Assembly (NCBI GenBank): GCA_030789695.1
Contig: CM061140.1
Coordinates: forward strand, 87,110,422 to 87,174,421
DNA: 64,000 bases
Reading direction: 5' to 3'
Source of the DNA: Scilla litardierei
Lineage: Eukaryota > Streptophyta > Magnoliopsida > Asparagales > Asparagaceae
Program-made: the position numbers and the translations under genes
The notes under the pieces: generated by a model
What the model saw: only the letters and a program-made list of their open reading frames with translations
The model's database searches: none
Told to the model about the DNA's origin: nothing
Shown here: piece after piece, positions 34,648 to 46,934 of the stretch
Numbering within the stretch: position 1 is the stretch's first letter
How the letters are laid out: each line of letters starts with the position of its first letter

Positions 34648-36240
34648 AAACCATGAAACCGAGGTGAACACTATGAATGATGTTGAATCACTTGAGGAGC
34701 GAGTGGCAACTGAAGTAACGAGAAGAATGCAAGAGATCAATTTAATGGCGGTGAACATTGTCGATCAACAAAGCCAAGTGGAACATGACAGCCAAACACA
34801 TTTGCAATCACTCACTGCCACCCTCCAACAAATGATGAACTTCCAACAATTGCAACAACAACAAATTCAGCAACTCACGGAGAATGTTGCGAGCTTAACG
34901 GCTACATTAGAAAAGAGTAAATTCATTTCACAATCAATTTTTGACCCTAATGTTAGCCAATCTTCTCTTTCAGGAAATGACTTCAACCATTGTCATGCGG
35001 TTACCGCGCTACGAAGCGGAAGAGAAATTGCCAAGCCAAATCATCTTTTGGTCACGCCTGAAATTGAGGTGGAGGATGAGGAGCATGTACAACATGAGGT
35101 GCCCGAGGAGAAGTCAAGCAAAGGTGCAAAGTCAAAGACATCAAAAATTGAAGAGTCTAATGCTTACACCCCTTAGGCACCATACACACACAGGCTCCTT
35201 CCTCCAAATAAAGATAAGTGCCAAGATGAAATTCGAGAAATTTTTCAAAAATGTCATATTAATATACCAGTTCTGGATGCTATTAACCAAGTACTTGCTT
35301 ATGCTAAATTTATTAAGGACCTTTGCACTATAAAAAGAAAACTAAGTTCTAAGAAAAAGGCCTTCATTACACAGCAGGTTAGCTCAATTTTTCATCAGGA
35401 TATCCCACCCAAATTCAAGGATTACGGCTCACCCGCTATTCGTTGTACCATTGGTACTACAAAAATCGAGCACGCTATCCTTGATCTTGGATCTAGTGTC
35501 AATTTATTGCCATTCCTAGTTTACAAGCAATTAGGTCTTGCAGAATTGAAGGCCACACCCATCATTCTCCAACTTGATGATAAATCTGTGAAAATTCCTA
35601 GGGGTTGTGTTGAGGAGTTCTTGTCCAAGTGGAAAATTTTTATTTTCATGTGGACTTCATAGTTTTAGATATTCAAGGACCCCAAATTTCTACTCCTCTC
35701 CTCATTATCTTAGGAAGGCCATTCCTCGCCACCTGCGATGCCATCATTAATTATAGGAATGGCCAACTTAAGATCTCTTTTGGCAACATGACCATAGACT
35801 TGAATATTTTTAATAGATGTAATTTGCCAACAGAAATGGAGGAGGGTGAGGTAAACATGGTACACATTTTTTGTGATGAAAATTTTGAGCTTATTCATGA
35901 ACATTCTGTGAATAATTTTGACTCTCTTGTTGCAAATGTTGATCATATTCCTTTTTTGCATGAGATTGGAGATACCCATCACCTTGGCAAAAGAAGCTTA
36001 ATTGATGTGCTCTCCCATGGAATTGATCCCATTTGGGATTGGTTCAAGGAGAGAGTTATGGACCGGAACTTTCAAGAAGGCATCCATTTCCAGAAGCCAA
36101 ATGATAAGATGGATGAGTTGGCCATGAAAGACAAGCACCATTTAGATGGGCCATTGCTGAAAGACTCCATTAATCTTACCGCCATTTTGCTCATGGCTTG
36201 TGGAGCATTTCTGAAGATCTTGAAGGATCTTGAGGATTAG
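34648..36240 (+). pseudogene. gag C-terminal half and protease of element A
   Basis: Coding resumes after element B in the frame of 5556. A Gln-rich coiled-coil-like segment (about 34800-34920) leads to a TAG at 35174-35176; the frame stays open with the conserved block INIPVLDAINQVLAYAKFIKD. The protease active-site motif is ILDLGSSVN (near 35487). A frameshift near 35620 separates the second half, 35629-36240, with IILGRPFLATCDA and a 150-residue tail without a known domain. RT and integrase are absent. Dead copy of a Gag-protease polyprotein. Confidence 0.8.
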
Positions 36241-37381
36241 AGTTTTTCTTTCGATCCGGGTAAAGCTTTAAGTACCATCCAAAGCCTTGGATTGGGGAGA
36301 AACACCATGAGGATTATGGACTCACTTCCGAGTGACAATAACAAGGTGTATTCCTTCCATCACTTAGTATAATCAATTATAAATAAATCTTTGCTTTTGT
36401 GTCTTTCTTTTCGCATACCCTAATCCTTGTCCATATTCCTTATCCCATTTCCAAACATTGAGGACCATGTCCATTTCAAGTTGGGGGATGGTATTAGGAT
36501 ATGTGAATTTTTGAAAAAGTTTTAGTTTTTCGTATATATATAGAATAAATGTGACAAATTGAAAATTTTCATCTTTGAATATTATCACCCAAAAAGCTAG
36601 GTTTTTGTCTATCTCCATTCCATATTAGTGTTTTGCTTAGTCCTCAAATATCAATATAGTGAGATTTTCCAAAACACCATGTTTGACATCTACTTTTGAA
36701 ATGGATTGTGGTATCCTTTTGTGTGTTGTAACTCTATGTGTTAGGGCAATTAAACATCTTTACGTTGGTTTTGCACTAAACCCCCTAGCTAGACGCTCAA
36801 GATGTCTACTACCCATATGAGACCCCTTGGGATGTAAAGGCCTTAGTATTCGCAACCAAATGGTTAGGTCTTAGAAGTTTTAAAATTTCATGCTAGGTTC
36901 ATACCCATCAATCCCTATAGAGTGAATTGATTTTTGGAGTTGCTCAAATGAATACTATCACATCCTATAACAATAAGTGCACGTGTGCGCATTTGAATAA
37001 TGCATAAACTTTTGCCATGGTACTTTGAATAAGGCAAAAATTTGCCATGCTATATGAGTAAACACATGAAATTGAATCACAACTCATTATCATAATCTTT
37101 AAAAGGATTTAGTGTTTATGTGCCACAAGCTTGAGAATTTCAAGATTTTTACCATGAGATTGTCAAATCCTAGACTTTGCAAAGTTTAGAGGTGGATTGT
37201 GGGGATGTGTATGAGAATTGAGAATAAGGCTTTAGGGATGAGTGCAATGGACTGAAAGTTTTGCCATTCTATATCGTTCTCCAACACACTTGAGACATGC
37301 CAACAATCCATGGAAAAGGTTATTTTTGTTTTGGAATTGATCGCTAATTTTTCTAGAGACTAGCAAAAAGCTAGTTGGGGG
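36241..37381 (+). other. 3' untranslated region of element A
   Basis: AT-rich with no gene. PPT-like tracts lie at 36478-36488 (aagttggggga) and 37370-37381 (ctagttgggggt); the second fits better as the true PPT. Confidence 0.5.
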
Positions 37382-39103
37382 TGTGATTATGATTGAATAT
37401 TGCATATTTTAGCCCCATAATCATTCCCTCTTGTGCATATAACACATTGAATCATGCTCTCTTAACTATATTTGCGTTAATTCATCATCTTTTGAGAAAA
37501 TGATTTTATGTCATCACAATTTCACTCTCCAAAGCTTTAAAAACATGAATTGTATTTTTACGTATTTTTCTAGATTTTTCAAGAGTCCCGAAGGGGACAA
37601 AAATCAAGTAATTGGAGAAGTGAACTTGGAGCCAGGACAGTCGACTGTCCTTACAACGACAGTCGCCTGTCAGCTTGAAGCCCCACCTGGAGAAAATTAG
37701 AGTGCAACACAGGTGCCTTTAGAAGGATTGAGATGCACATGTACGACTGTGCAGTCGCCTGTTCTTTTAATAACAGTCGCCTGTTTTATCTCCTCCTGAA
37801 GGACGAAAAAGCCAACTTACTATCGATTTGACCACTGCTGCAGCAGACGATTGAAGCACAAAAGACAGGCGCATGTGCCACAGTCGCATGTGTCATTCAC
37901 AGCAGTCGCCTACCTGACCAACAACAGGCGACTATCGCCAGTTATTCGATAGTCGCCTGTCGTGGGTTTTTCTGTCGAATCTGGGTTGCGAGTTTGGGTT
38001 TCTCTTAACCCGATTTTCATCTGTTTAATGTGAGCCCTTGGATGCGGTTTTGGGTGGTTGAGATGTGAACCCTAGGGGGTATAAAACCCCATTATTCAGC
38101 TTTAATTAGAGGATCCTCCACCATTAGCTTCAAATACTTTCCATTTTTAAGGGTTTCTCTCTTAGTTTTAGATTAGGGTTTTCTATAGTTTTTGGGAGAT
38201 TTCTGCCCCCATTTTCTGGGATCTGATAGAAGAAGAGAAGAGCTTCTATTTGGTGATATCTTTCTTAACCCTGTTCTTGTATTTCGTTTTGTCTCATTCT
38301 CTATCTATGAATTTATGAATATGAATGCAATGGTGAATATTTTTGCTCTCATGTGTAGCTAATCTCTTTGTGTGTTGAATTGTGATGTAGTTATGATTTG
38401 TATGATTAGCTTTCAATTACCCATGGCATAGGATTGTGTAACTATTGCATTGATTGATTTCACACTCTTTTCATCATGCATTACCCGTAAAGGGATCCAA
38501 TGAGGATGATATGCCGCAAGGCATTATCTACGTGCATATACCCGTAGAGGGGCCTGCAAGGTGTTGAACCGCGAGACTTAACTAATTATCCTTTATACTT
38601 GAAATCATCAATCCAATCATTACACTTGATGCTAACACGTTGATTTGAGCTCCAAGATAACGCCATCTGGTTGTGTGGCCTGAAAGCCTCACAATTGAGC
38701 TAAAGGTGTTTGGTTTTATTCCTAATATGGAAATCTTCTGATTTCACATTCCTTGACATGGATGTGGAGTTGAGTTTTCAATTGGAGATTGAATAGCTAA
38801 GCCATACTCTCTCATGAAACCACAATTCAAACACTCCTCTCATTTGTATCCAAATATTTATTTTGTTTGTTTATTTCTTGTTCTTTTTGGTAACCATCAC
38901 ACACACACACACCCCCCCCCTTTGATCCAAATCATCGCCTTCGAAAGGTGGTTTTGTCTCTTACCCTCTCACATGTTTGTTGACCCGAAGATAGTATGAA
39001 CGCAGACGAATTGTCCCTGTGATCCGACCCTGGGCTCACCAGGAATTACTACTTGACGACCTCCTTTCCTTGGGAGTAGTGCGCATCTTTTTTCGACGTG
39101 TCA
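37382..39103 (+). mobile_element. 3' LTR of element A
   Basis: Start tgtgattatg after ctagttggggg; end gtgtca. The part from about 37850 matches the 5' LTR remnant 3486-4739. Dyads cagtcgcctg lie at 37635-37963 and TATA tataaaa at 38080. The start is uncertain; 36489 is an alternative after another PPT-like tract. Confidence 0.65.
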
Positions 39104-39748
39104 ATCAATAGAATTGCAAGAAATAACTCTTTGAATTAAAGTGCTTAGAGAACATACAATGACAAGTTCGATGTCGAGTGGAGGAGGAGGAATTCGGTCG
39201 GACTCATGAATCGTTCACGTCGCGTGGTTTGTGACGGAGCCACTCGTCGTTGCTCGGAGCCGCGTGAGGTAGAAGAGAGCTCGGCTTCTCCACACGTCTT
39301 GCCATCGACGTTCGAAGGAGGGAGGATGACGGATCTTGGCATCGCGTCGTTCGTTGGAAGAGGGAGGATGTGATTGATCTTTGTTTCGGCATCGCTACGG
39401 TTTCGATGGAGGGTGTCGACAAGCGAAGGAGGAGGAGGAGGGCTCTGCGATTGCATGGTGAATGTGATTGGAGTGCAGGAGCTCACCGATGAAGGGCGGC
39501 GATTGGCCGACAGATCACCGGAGTTGGGATGGAAAGGAGGAGGACGAGGAGGAGTGGTTGAGTTTTTCTTGGGTTTTGAGATGAAAGAAGATGGGAGAAT
39601 GTGTGCTGTCTTTTTTGTTTCTCTCCTCTCCATGAGTGAGTGAGAGAGAGAGAGAGGTATGTTAGAAAATGAGGGGAGATGTGTATAAGTTCATATTTGT
39701 GTAGTTTTGTGTAGATTTTTTGTAGTGATTAATTGGAATAATGGAGTG

Positions 39749-40127
39749 TGTTAGAGAATTGATGGAAGCGGAATCAACCATGGCAACAAGCCATGGTGAT
39801 ATATTTATAAAACATCATTTAGGCAACCCAAAGGACTACGATACCAAAAGTCTCCACCACTTAATGTGGTGGAGTAAATGGGTGGATAAGTGGTGGGGAG
39901 GCCAAAAGCCTCCACCCCACTCACAACACTCCCCCTTATCCGTAACGTGTTAGAGAATTGTTGGAAGCGAAATCAACCATGGCAACAAGCCATGGTGATA
40001 TATTTATAAAACATCACTTAGGCAACCCAAAGGACTAGGATACCAAAAGTCTCCACCACTTAATGTGGTGGAGTAAATGGGTGGATAAGTGGTGGGGAGG
40101 CCAAAAGCCTCCACCCCACTCACAACA
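39749..40127. mobile_element. TRIM-like element: two ~180-bp LTRs with a 19-bp interior
   Basis: LTRs 39749-39928 and 39948-40127 are nearly identical, start tgttagag and end cacaaca. The TSD gagtg is perfect (39744-39748 and 40128-40132). The interior is only ctcccccttatccgtaacg, too short for a PBS and a PPT. Each LTR holds a TATA-like atatatttataaaa on the plus strand. Confidence 0.8.
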
Positions 40128-40132
40128 GAGTG

Positions 40133-40350
40133 TGGTTAATAGTAATGAGAGATGGGGAAAATTTTTGGATCTCACCCACTAATATGGTGAGATAATGATG
40201 GGTAGATCTATGATTAATTATGGATAAAAGGTAATTAGTAATAGGAAATGGTAATTAGTAATATAAATTAGTTAAAAGTAATTAGTAAGTATAAAAAGTA
40301 ATTAGATTAAAATTTAATTAGTAAATTGTAAAAGTAATTATTATATATAA
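40133..40350. other. AT-rich part of segment H
   Basis: Repeated aattagta units (40231-40330) form a degenerate AT-rich repeat. No gene. Confidence 0.5.
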
Positions 40351-40355
40351 AGAAG

Positions 40356-41463
40356 TGTTTCGAGTTGTCGCGGCTGTCGCTCGAGACGGAGATGACCAAT
40401 GGGGTCGACCGACGGCGCGTTCGCTCGAGCGGAAGGGCGCGGCTCCGTTCTTTGGCGGGCCGAGGGGTAGCCTCGACGAGATGACAGCCTCCGGGATCGG
40501 TTGAAGGCAGAGTCGCTCGCAGCGGGGCGCGCGGATCCTCACGTCGGCTCGGCGAGGGGTAGCCTCGGCAGAGCGACATCCTCGTGACGGAGGAGGCGAA
40601 CGAGGTCGGGGACGAGGGCGCTCAGCTCCGGCTGGAAGGACGCCGAAGGGTAGCCTCGGCGTCGCTGGAACTCCTGGACCTGAATAGACGAGAGAGCTCG
40701 TCAGGGGGGTCGGACCTTGGTTCCGACCGAAGCCCCTCCGATGCCAAAGTCAGATCTGGCCTGATAAGTGCTCGGTGGGATCGAGTATGGCTCGCGGAGA
40801 GACCGATACTCGAGTCCTCGGGCCGAGCTTTGGAGGAGAAATATTCAAGGTGGAAGAAGGTGTCAGATGGGAGTATGAGGTACCTCCGTTGTAGGTGGTG
40901 AAGATCCGGCCTCCTCCAAATGACGCCCGCCCCCTCCTCATATAGACGGACCATGCTCATCATGTGCCATGATGTGACATCATGGCCACCATTCATGGGG
41001 TCGTGCAAATGGAGAAGGGTTGACCCCCTCAAATTGCGCCCACTTGATGACGCCATGAAGGTGGAGTCATGGCCATGAGTAATTGCCATAATTGGCGGGC
41101 CATGAAGGCTGGAGTAATGGGCATTGCGGTTGCCATAATTGGCGGGCCATAACGGCGGGGGAATGATGGCCATTAAGCCTGGCCATGAAGTCGGTTGCCA
41201 TATTTGGCGAGCCGTGAAGGTGGCTGCCATAATTGGCGGATCATGATGGCACGGGGCGGCTGCCATAAACGGTGAAGGCTTCCTCGATTTGGGCCCCGAT
41301 TTCCTCCGCTACAAAAGTGGGCAGCCTTTTGGGCCTTCATCTTGGGCGGATAAGCGTGGCCCACCCGTGAGATCTCTGGGGCTGGGGCCCAAGGCCGTAG
41401 CAGGCCGGTTGACCGGTCGTCGTTGACTTGGCTCTTCCGGGCCCGGTCAAAATAGCCGTAACA
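40356..41463 (-). mobile_element. 3' LTR of element C
   Basis: 1108 bp; compared with 45619-46805 it lacks about 80 bases near the tgttt end. It carries four perfect CArG boxes upstream (minus strand) of TATA-like tctatatgag (about 40936-40946). Confidence 0.85.
41086..41236. promoter_or_regulatory. Four perfect CArG boxes in the LTR of C
   Basis: ccataattgg at 41086-41095, 41133-41142 and 41227-41236, and ccatatttgg at 41198-41207. All fit CC(A/T)6GG, the MADS-domain binding site. The other LTR has the same four at 46428, 46475, 46540 and 46569. Confidence 0.85.
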
Positions 41464-41479
41464 ATTGCCCCCATCTTCC
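41464..41479 (-). promoter_or_regulatory. Polypurine tract of element C
   Basis: The minus strand reads ggaagatgggggcaat directly before the 3' LTR start tgttacgg; element D has the same tract. Confidence 0.75.
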
Positions 41480-41543
41480 GAGCTCTACCATTGTTAAGGT
41501 TGAGGTCGGGAGATGTAGTTTAAGGGGGGAACGAAGGAGCTTT

Positions 41544-42057
41544 GTTCGGTGGCGAGGGGAGTTGCCCCTCGGCTTACAGCCGACGAATGAGTTTCGTTCG
41601 GTGGCGAGGGGAGTTTCCCCTCGGCTTACGGCCGACGAAGGAGATTCGTTCGGTGGCGAGGGGAGTTGCCCCTCAGCTTACGACCGACGAAGGAGATTCA
41701 TTCGGTGGCGAGGGGAGTTGCCCCTCGGCTTACGGCCGACGAAGGAGTTTCGTTCAGCGGAAGGAGTTACCCCCAGCACTGAGATTGAGCTCGTTCGTTC
41801 GGTTGCGAGGGGAGTTGCCCCTCGGCTTACGGCTGACGAAGGAGATCCGCTCGGTAGCGAGGGGAGTTGCCCCTCGGCTTACGGCTGACGAAGGAGATCC
41901 ACTCGGTGGCGAGGTGAGTTGCCCCTCGGCTTACGACCAACAAAGGAGATCCGCTCGGTGGCGAGGTGAGTTGCCCCTCGGCTTACGGCCGGCAAAGGAG
42001 ATCCGCCCGGTGGCGATGGGAGTTGCCCCTCGGCTCACGGCCGGCGAAAAGGGTGAG
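41544..42057. repeat. 52-bp palindrome-bearing tandem array in C
   Basis: Starts of ttcggtggcgagg-like units are at 41544, 41597, 41649, 41701, 41799, 41850, 41902, 41954 and 42006, with one degenerate unit near 41753. Each unit contains the hairpin gaggggagttgcccctc. The array lies just inside the 3' LTR. Long ORFs through it (for example 41542-42219) arise because the unit lacks stops in those frames. Confidence 0.9.
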
Positions 42058-45000
42058 GACCTGGTGAAGCCTTTCGAATATTCCATGGTGGCGCTCTGCC
42101 ATTGCTTCGTCCAGATCGGTGGATGCAGGAGTTGTTCGGTAAGAGGGGACCCAGCAGCACGGTCGGAGGAGCGATCTGGGTGCTCGACTGGTTCAACAGC
42201 TCCGTCGCAGTGGGGATAACTTTGTAAGCTCGACGAGGTGGTTTGGCGTTGAAACTCAGATACTTGGCAAGGCGGTCGGACTTGTCTGGTCGGCCTCCTC
42301 CTGGGTCGGTTGAACTGGTGTGGTCGACCTCCTCTTGGATGGGTCGGCCTCGTCTAGACACAACTCTAGTTCTATTTCCAAATTCAGCTCCAGCTCCAGC
42401 TCCAGCTATAGCTTTTGTCTCGACCGCATCTCCCGCTCCGGCTCCAGCTTTGTCTGGATCCTAGCTTCTGCTCCATCTCCTGCTCTCGCTCCGGCCCCCG
42501 CTTTTGTCTGTTTGGCGGTACGACCAAGGTAGCTCGGCAAGGGCGGCACAGTGATGGGAGCTCAGCCCATATGTTTGGCGATGGCAGCACGGTGTTGGTA
42601 TGGCGGACGTCGAGACATTGGCCAGAGATGGTGGTAGGGCCATCGATGAAGGCCGAGTCGGGGCTAAGCCCGACGCCTGCGAGGGTCGTCGGTGTTGTCT
42701 CTTGTTTGAGCTCGATCGAGATCTCATTCTCCTTGGCGACCTTGCCAGGCCACTCGTAGCCCCGCGTCTTCCTGGCCCGTCCCCGGATCTAGACGCACTC
42801 CTTGCGCCTCTCCCTCAAGTTGGCCGAGGCCGCAATGCTGGTCGCCGTGTGCTCCGGCGTTGTCGCGACCATGGCAGCCTTATCTACAAGCTTTTTGTGA
42901 TACATTTGTTGAAACCGGAGGATGTGGCTTTTTATCACCATCTCGCAAGAAGTTTAAGAGAGGAGAATTGTCAGGGAAGCTCTTGTAGTTGTCTGAAAGC
43001 ACACAATTAATTAGCAAAGGGGGAAGAGGACAGTTTGACCTTTTTGCTAGGTCGGCTTCGGCCTCTTCTGGGGTCGGCCTCGGCCTCGGCCGAACTGGTC
43101 AGCCTCGGCCACGGCCTGAATTGGTCAGCCTCCTCTGGGGTCGGCAGCTCGGCTGCGGCAAGGCATCGAGTTCCGACGATCATTATGGAGATCCCAGTCA
43201 AGATCTTGCGAGGCCGGGGGCTTCATTGTCAGATCTGTCTCCGGAGGGAGCTTCCGAGCCTCATTGTCGACGAAAGTCTCGAGCTCGGTTAATGAGCTCG
43301 GATATCCCTCAGCGTGATGGAGATGGTCGGAGGCTCTGACCGAGCCCCGGTGATGCCCCTTGCTGAACGTAGACATCTCCCGACGAATGAAAAGTTGGGT
43401 TATTTAGCCTCGATCGAATGATGCTTCTGATCTTGGATCGAGACAGGGAAGATCCGACGAAGTTTTGTACGAGTCTCGGGAGTACGGAGTTTGACAGCGA
43501 TCTTCGAGCTGCGACGATGCTCTTCTCGCTTCCTCGAGTCTTTGGCAGCTTGGGTTATTTACCAAGGAAATCTGGGCATCGAACTCCCAGGCTTGCCATC
43601 GTGCTTGGTGTCGGCCCGTTGATCCCATATCTCTATCAAAGGAGATCGGTGGTCTGGACTCGGTCCCCTTCGGGAGTTTGAAGCTTCGAACTTTCTGAGG
43701 AGGAGAGAAGATCGTCGATATCTAGCTTGGATAGCCCACTCCGACGTTTCGCAAGGCCGTCGAGCACGAACTTTTGGTTGATGAGCTCGGTCTGTGGAGA
43801 GCCGGGCTGGCCTCAAATAAAAAACTCAGAGATTCAATTCTGATGACGACTTGGTTGAACGAGGTGTCGACGATCGAGGGAGCTTGGATCGGCAATCGGC
43901 AACCAGTTGAAGCTTCAGGGCAACAGTCGGATCGATCAAATCGATCGATTCGACCCTCAAGCAATTGATCGATGCTCCGATCCTCATAGTTTGAAGCGGT
44001 TGGTTGAAGCAGAACAGTGGAATAGCAGCAATTGGTCTGAGCGGTGATAGTTGGATTAGTCGTTCGAGGGGACCGAAGACTTACGTCCATCGTCGCCAAC
44101 GGGGTCGACGTCGGATGTGGGTTAACGCCACATCCAGGTCAGAGTAGATGCCGCATCCGGTCGATTTTCAAGGCTCTCTGCCACAATTTAGGAAGATAGC
44201 CGTGGCATTATCTGAAGGGAAAAGAATAGGAAAGATGTCCAGTTTCATGGCTGACAGTCCCTCTCGAATTGCATATATCAATCTACTTGTATGTGCTGCC
44301 ATAGGGATGAAGGTGGGTCTACACATTTGAGCTACGCCCCGACGATCTCACTCCAGCCCGACCCTCAAACGGCGACCATGGGACGACGCAATCAGAGTCC
44401 CCGACCCGTCCGGTGAGGGGCTCTGTATTCGCTCTGCGCCAGAGCACCCAGATGTTTCAGGGCGCATCACTCCAAGTGTCTTCGTGTCCATGGCTCCGGG
44501 ATCGGCATGGAGGCTCGATTGATCAGACGGACTTTGAGCTCGGATTGGCATCGAGCTCGGCTTGCGCGTCGTGGAGGCTCAGATGGTCGAACGATGGCAG
44601 CTTGGAGGACGCTGATCCCCAGCGCTTCTTAGGTGAAAGTCTGTGCATCGGGCAGCAATGGCGTGCTCCTCCGTCCGCGTCCCGTCGACAGCAGTAGGGT
44701 CGGCGAAGGAGGTGTTTGGTAAGCACCAATCGGGATCCGGATCCCGCCGTCGGCCAGCGAGGAGGTCGTAGGAGCTGCTGTCCGCCTTGACGAAGATCGG
44801 TGCGGCCCCATCGGTTCCGTTGAGGATCGAAGGGAGTTGTCGTCGACCCTCAGGAAGATCGGTGGGGATCACCGTGGGAGATCCCGGCGGGGCTGTCTTT
44901 TGCTCGATCAGATCTGCTGGCCTCGATCGGAGGCGAGATCCACCGAGTGGAGAGCTCTTTCGGTGGCGGGATCTCGGATTGAGGTTCGAGGTGAGATCCA

Positions 45001-45600
45001 CCGAACTGGTCGAAAGTCTGAGGGCTTCGATCGGAGGCGAGATCCACCGAGTGGAGAGCTCTTTCAGTGGCGGGATCTCGGATTGAGGTTCGAGGCGATA
45101 TCCACCGAATTGGTCAAAAGTCTGAGGACTTCGATCAGAGGCGGGGATCTGGGCCTCTTCGGGTGAAGACGAAGCCGAGGCTGATGTGATAGCCAGTGAT
45201 CTCTCCTCCTGCCGTTGGGCTTTCATCTTAGGGTCAGCTCCATGATGATCGGGCATCCTTGAGAGAGCTGAGGAGGGGAGTGATGATCCGCTTCCTGAGG
45301 ATCGAAGAGGCTGAGACTCGGGATTAGATCAACCGACTAGACATTGGCCTCGTCACGGGCTCGCCTGTTTTTGGGAGGAACCCATTGACGGGCTAAAGTT
45401 GGGCTTGTTTGTTCTGGAAAGAACAGGGGAATTGGTTTGATGCAAACTCTCCGGCTCAACATTTATCATCTGCGCCCACAGTATTAGTCCTAGATCGCGG
45501 AGTAAGAAATCCAATCTCTCGTCTCTAGGGTGGGGACGGGTTTTAGATCATGGAATGAGTCGTTACCGATGCGGTTGACGTCGTAGGTGTCGACTCGGTT
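42058..45600 (-). other. Interior of element C, no recognised gene
   Basis: GC-rich, with many overlapping ORFs on both strands and no domain (longest 225 codons, 44579-45256 minus). A 104-bp tandem repeat begins at 44925, 45029 and 45133. Imperfect ctccag/cggcct runs lie at 42380-42510 and 43060-43110. Confidence 0.6.
44925..45150. repeat. 104-bp tandem repeat in C
   Basis: Units starting gatcggaggcgagatccacc at 44925 and 45029, then a partial copy at 45133. Confidence 0.8.
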
Positions 45601-45616
45601 CCCACAGACGGCGCCA
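45601..45616 (-). promoter_or_regulatory. Primer binding site of element C
   Basis: The minus strand reads tggcgccgtctgtggg two bases after the 5' LTR. It is similar to Tat-type sites and to the site in element D. Confidence 0.75.
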
Positions 45617-45618
45617 AA

Positions 45619-46805
45619 TGTTTCTGCTATTTTTCGCAGAACACATTAATAGTATGGAAGGTGCGTGGTCAACGCGGTCAAAGAGGGGACGCGCGGGACC
45701 CCTGAGTTGTCGCGGCTGTCGCTCGAGACGGAGATGACCAATGGGGTCGACCGACGGCGCGTTCGCTCGAGCGGAAGGGCGCGGCTCCGTTCTTTGGCGG
45801 GCCGAGGGATAGCCTCGGCGAGATGACAGCCTCCGGGATCGGTTGAAGGCAGAGTCGCTCGCAGCGGGGCGCGCGGATCCTCACGTCGGCTCGGCGAGGG
45901 GTAGCCTCGGCAGAGCGACATCCTCGTGACGGAGGAGGCGAACGAGGTCGGGGACGAGGGCGCTCGGCTCCGGCTGGAAGGACGCCGAAGGGTAGCCTCG
46001 GCGTCGCTGGAACTCCTGGACCTGAATAGACGAGAGAGCTCGTCAGGGGGGTCGGACCTTGGTTCCGACCGAAGCCCCTCCGATGCCAAAGTCAGATCTG
46101 GCCTGATAAGTGCTCGGTGGGATCGAGTATGGCTCGCGGAGAGACCGATACTCGAGTCCTCGGGCCGAGCTTTGGAGGAGAAATATTCAAGGTGGAAGAA
46201 GGTGTCAGATGGGAGTATGAGGTACCCCCGTTGTAGGTGGTGAAGATCCGGCCTCCTCCAAATGACGCCCGCCCCCTCCTCATATAGACGGACCATGCTC
46301 ATCATGTGCCATGATGTGACATCATGGCCACCATTCATGGGGTCGTGCAAATGGGGAAGGGTTGACCCCCTCTAATTGCGCCCACTTGATGACGCCATGA
46401 AGGTGGAGTCATGGCCATGAGTAATTGCCATAATTGGCGTGCCATGAAGGCTGGAGTAATGGGCATTGCGGTTGCCATAATTGGCGGGCCATAACGGTGG
46501 GGGAATGATGGCCATTAAGCCTGGCCATGAAGTCGGTTGCCATATTTGGCCAGCCGTGAAGGTGGCTGCCATAATTGGCGGATCATGATGGCACGGGGCG
46601 GCTGCCATAAACGGCGAATGCTTCCTCGATTTGGGCCCCGATTTCCTCCGCTACAAAAGTGGGCAGCCTTTTGGGCCTTCATCTTGGGCGGATAAGCGTG
46701 GCCCGCCCGTGAGATCTCTGGGGCCGGGGCCCAAGGCCGTAGCAGGCCGGTTGACCGGTCGTCGTTGACTTGGCTCTTCCGGGCCCGGTCAAAATAGCCG
46801 TAACA
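45619..46805 (-). mobile_element. 5' LTR of element C
   Basis: 1187 bp; about a dozen differences from the other LTR by eye, so a fairly recent insertion. Confidence 0.85.
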
Positions 46806-46934
46806 AGAAGTATTTAAGAATAGTGTCTTAAAGACTTAATTAGTTTAAAGATTGTATAAACTTATTATTTGAAACTATTTTGAAAGTATTCATACCAAAA
46901 TACGGTAGTGATGGATTCGGGCCCGGCCGTCACA

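Larger units (their letters stand above)
40356..46805 (-). mobile_element. Element C: non-autonomous LTR element without gag-pol
   Basis: LTRs 40356-41463 and 45619-46805 have ends tgttt and gtaaca. TSD agaag is perfect (40351-40355 and 46806-46810). PBS and PPT place it on the minus strand. The 4.15-kb GC-rich interior has no recognisable retroviral domain but carries tandem arrays. LTR and array likeness make it a sister of element D. LARD-like; the PBS suggests Tat-lineage helpers. Confidence 0.85.
39099..46934. mobile_element. LTR-like segment H, split by a TRIM and element C
   Basis: After removing the two insertions about 1 kb remains (39099-39743, 40133-40350, 46811-46934). Read on the minus strand it starts tgtgacggcc and ends attgaca, like a Ty3 LTR. 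Flanks cgacg and atttt do not form a TSD, so it is not a simple solo LTR. A minus ORF 39145-39633 is Pro/Ser/Thr-rich without a domain; I do not call it a gene. Confidence 0.4.

Noticed and set aside
39145..39633. Possible host gene on the minus strand (162 codons)
   Set aside because: Pro/Ser/Thr-rich and without a domain; it lies inside an LTR-like segment and has a competing frame.
39749..40127. Cassandra-type TRIM with a 5S RNA promoter
   Set aside because: I could not find the 5S internal control motifs in the repeats.
41542..42219. 225-codon ORF in element C with repeated SCPSAYG-like units
   Set aside because: It is the translation of the 52-bp DNA array. Several frames are open and there is no sign of a protein constraint.
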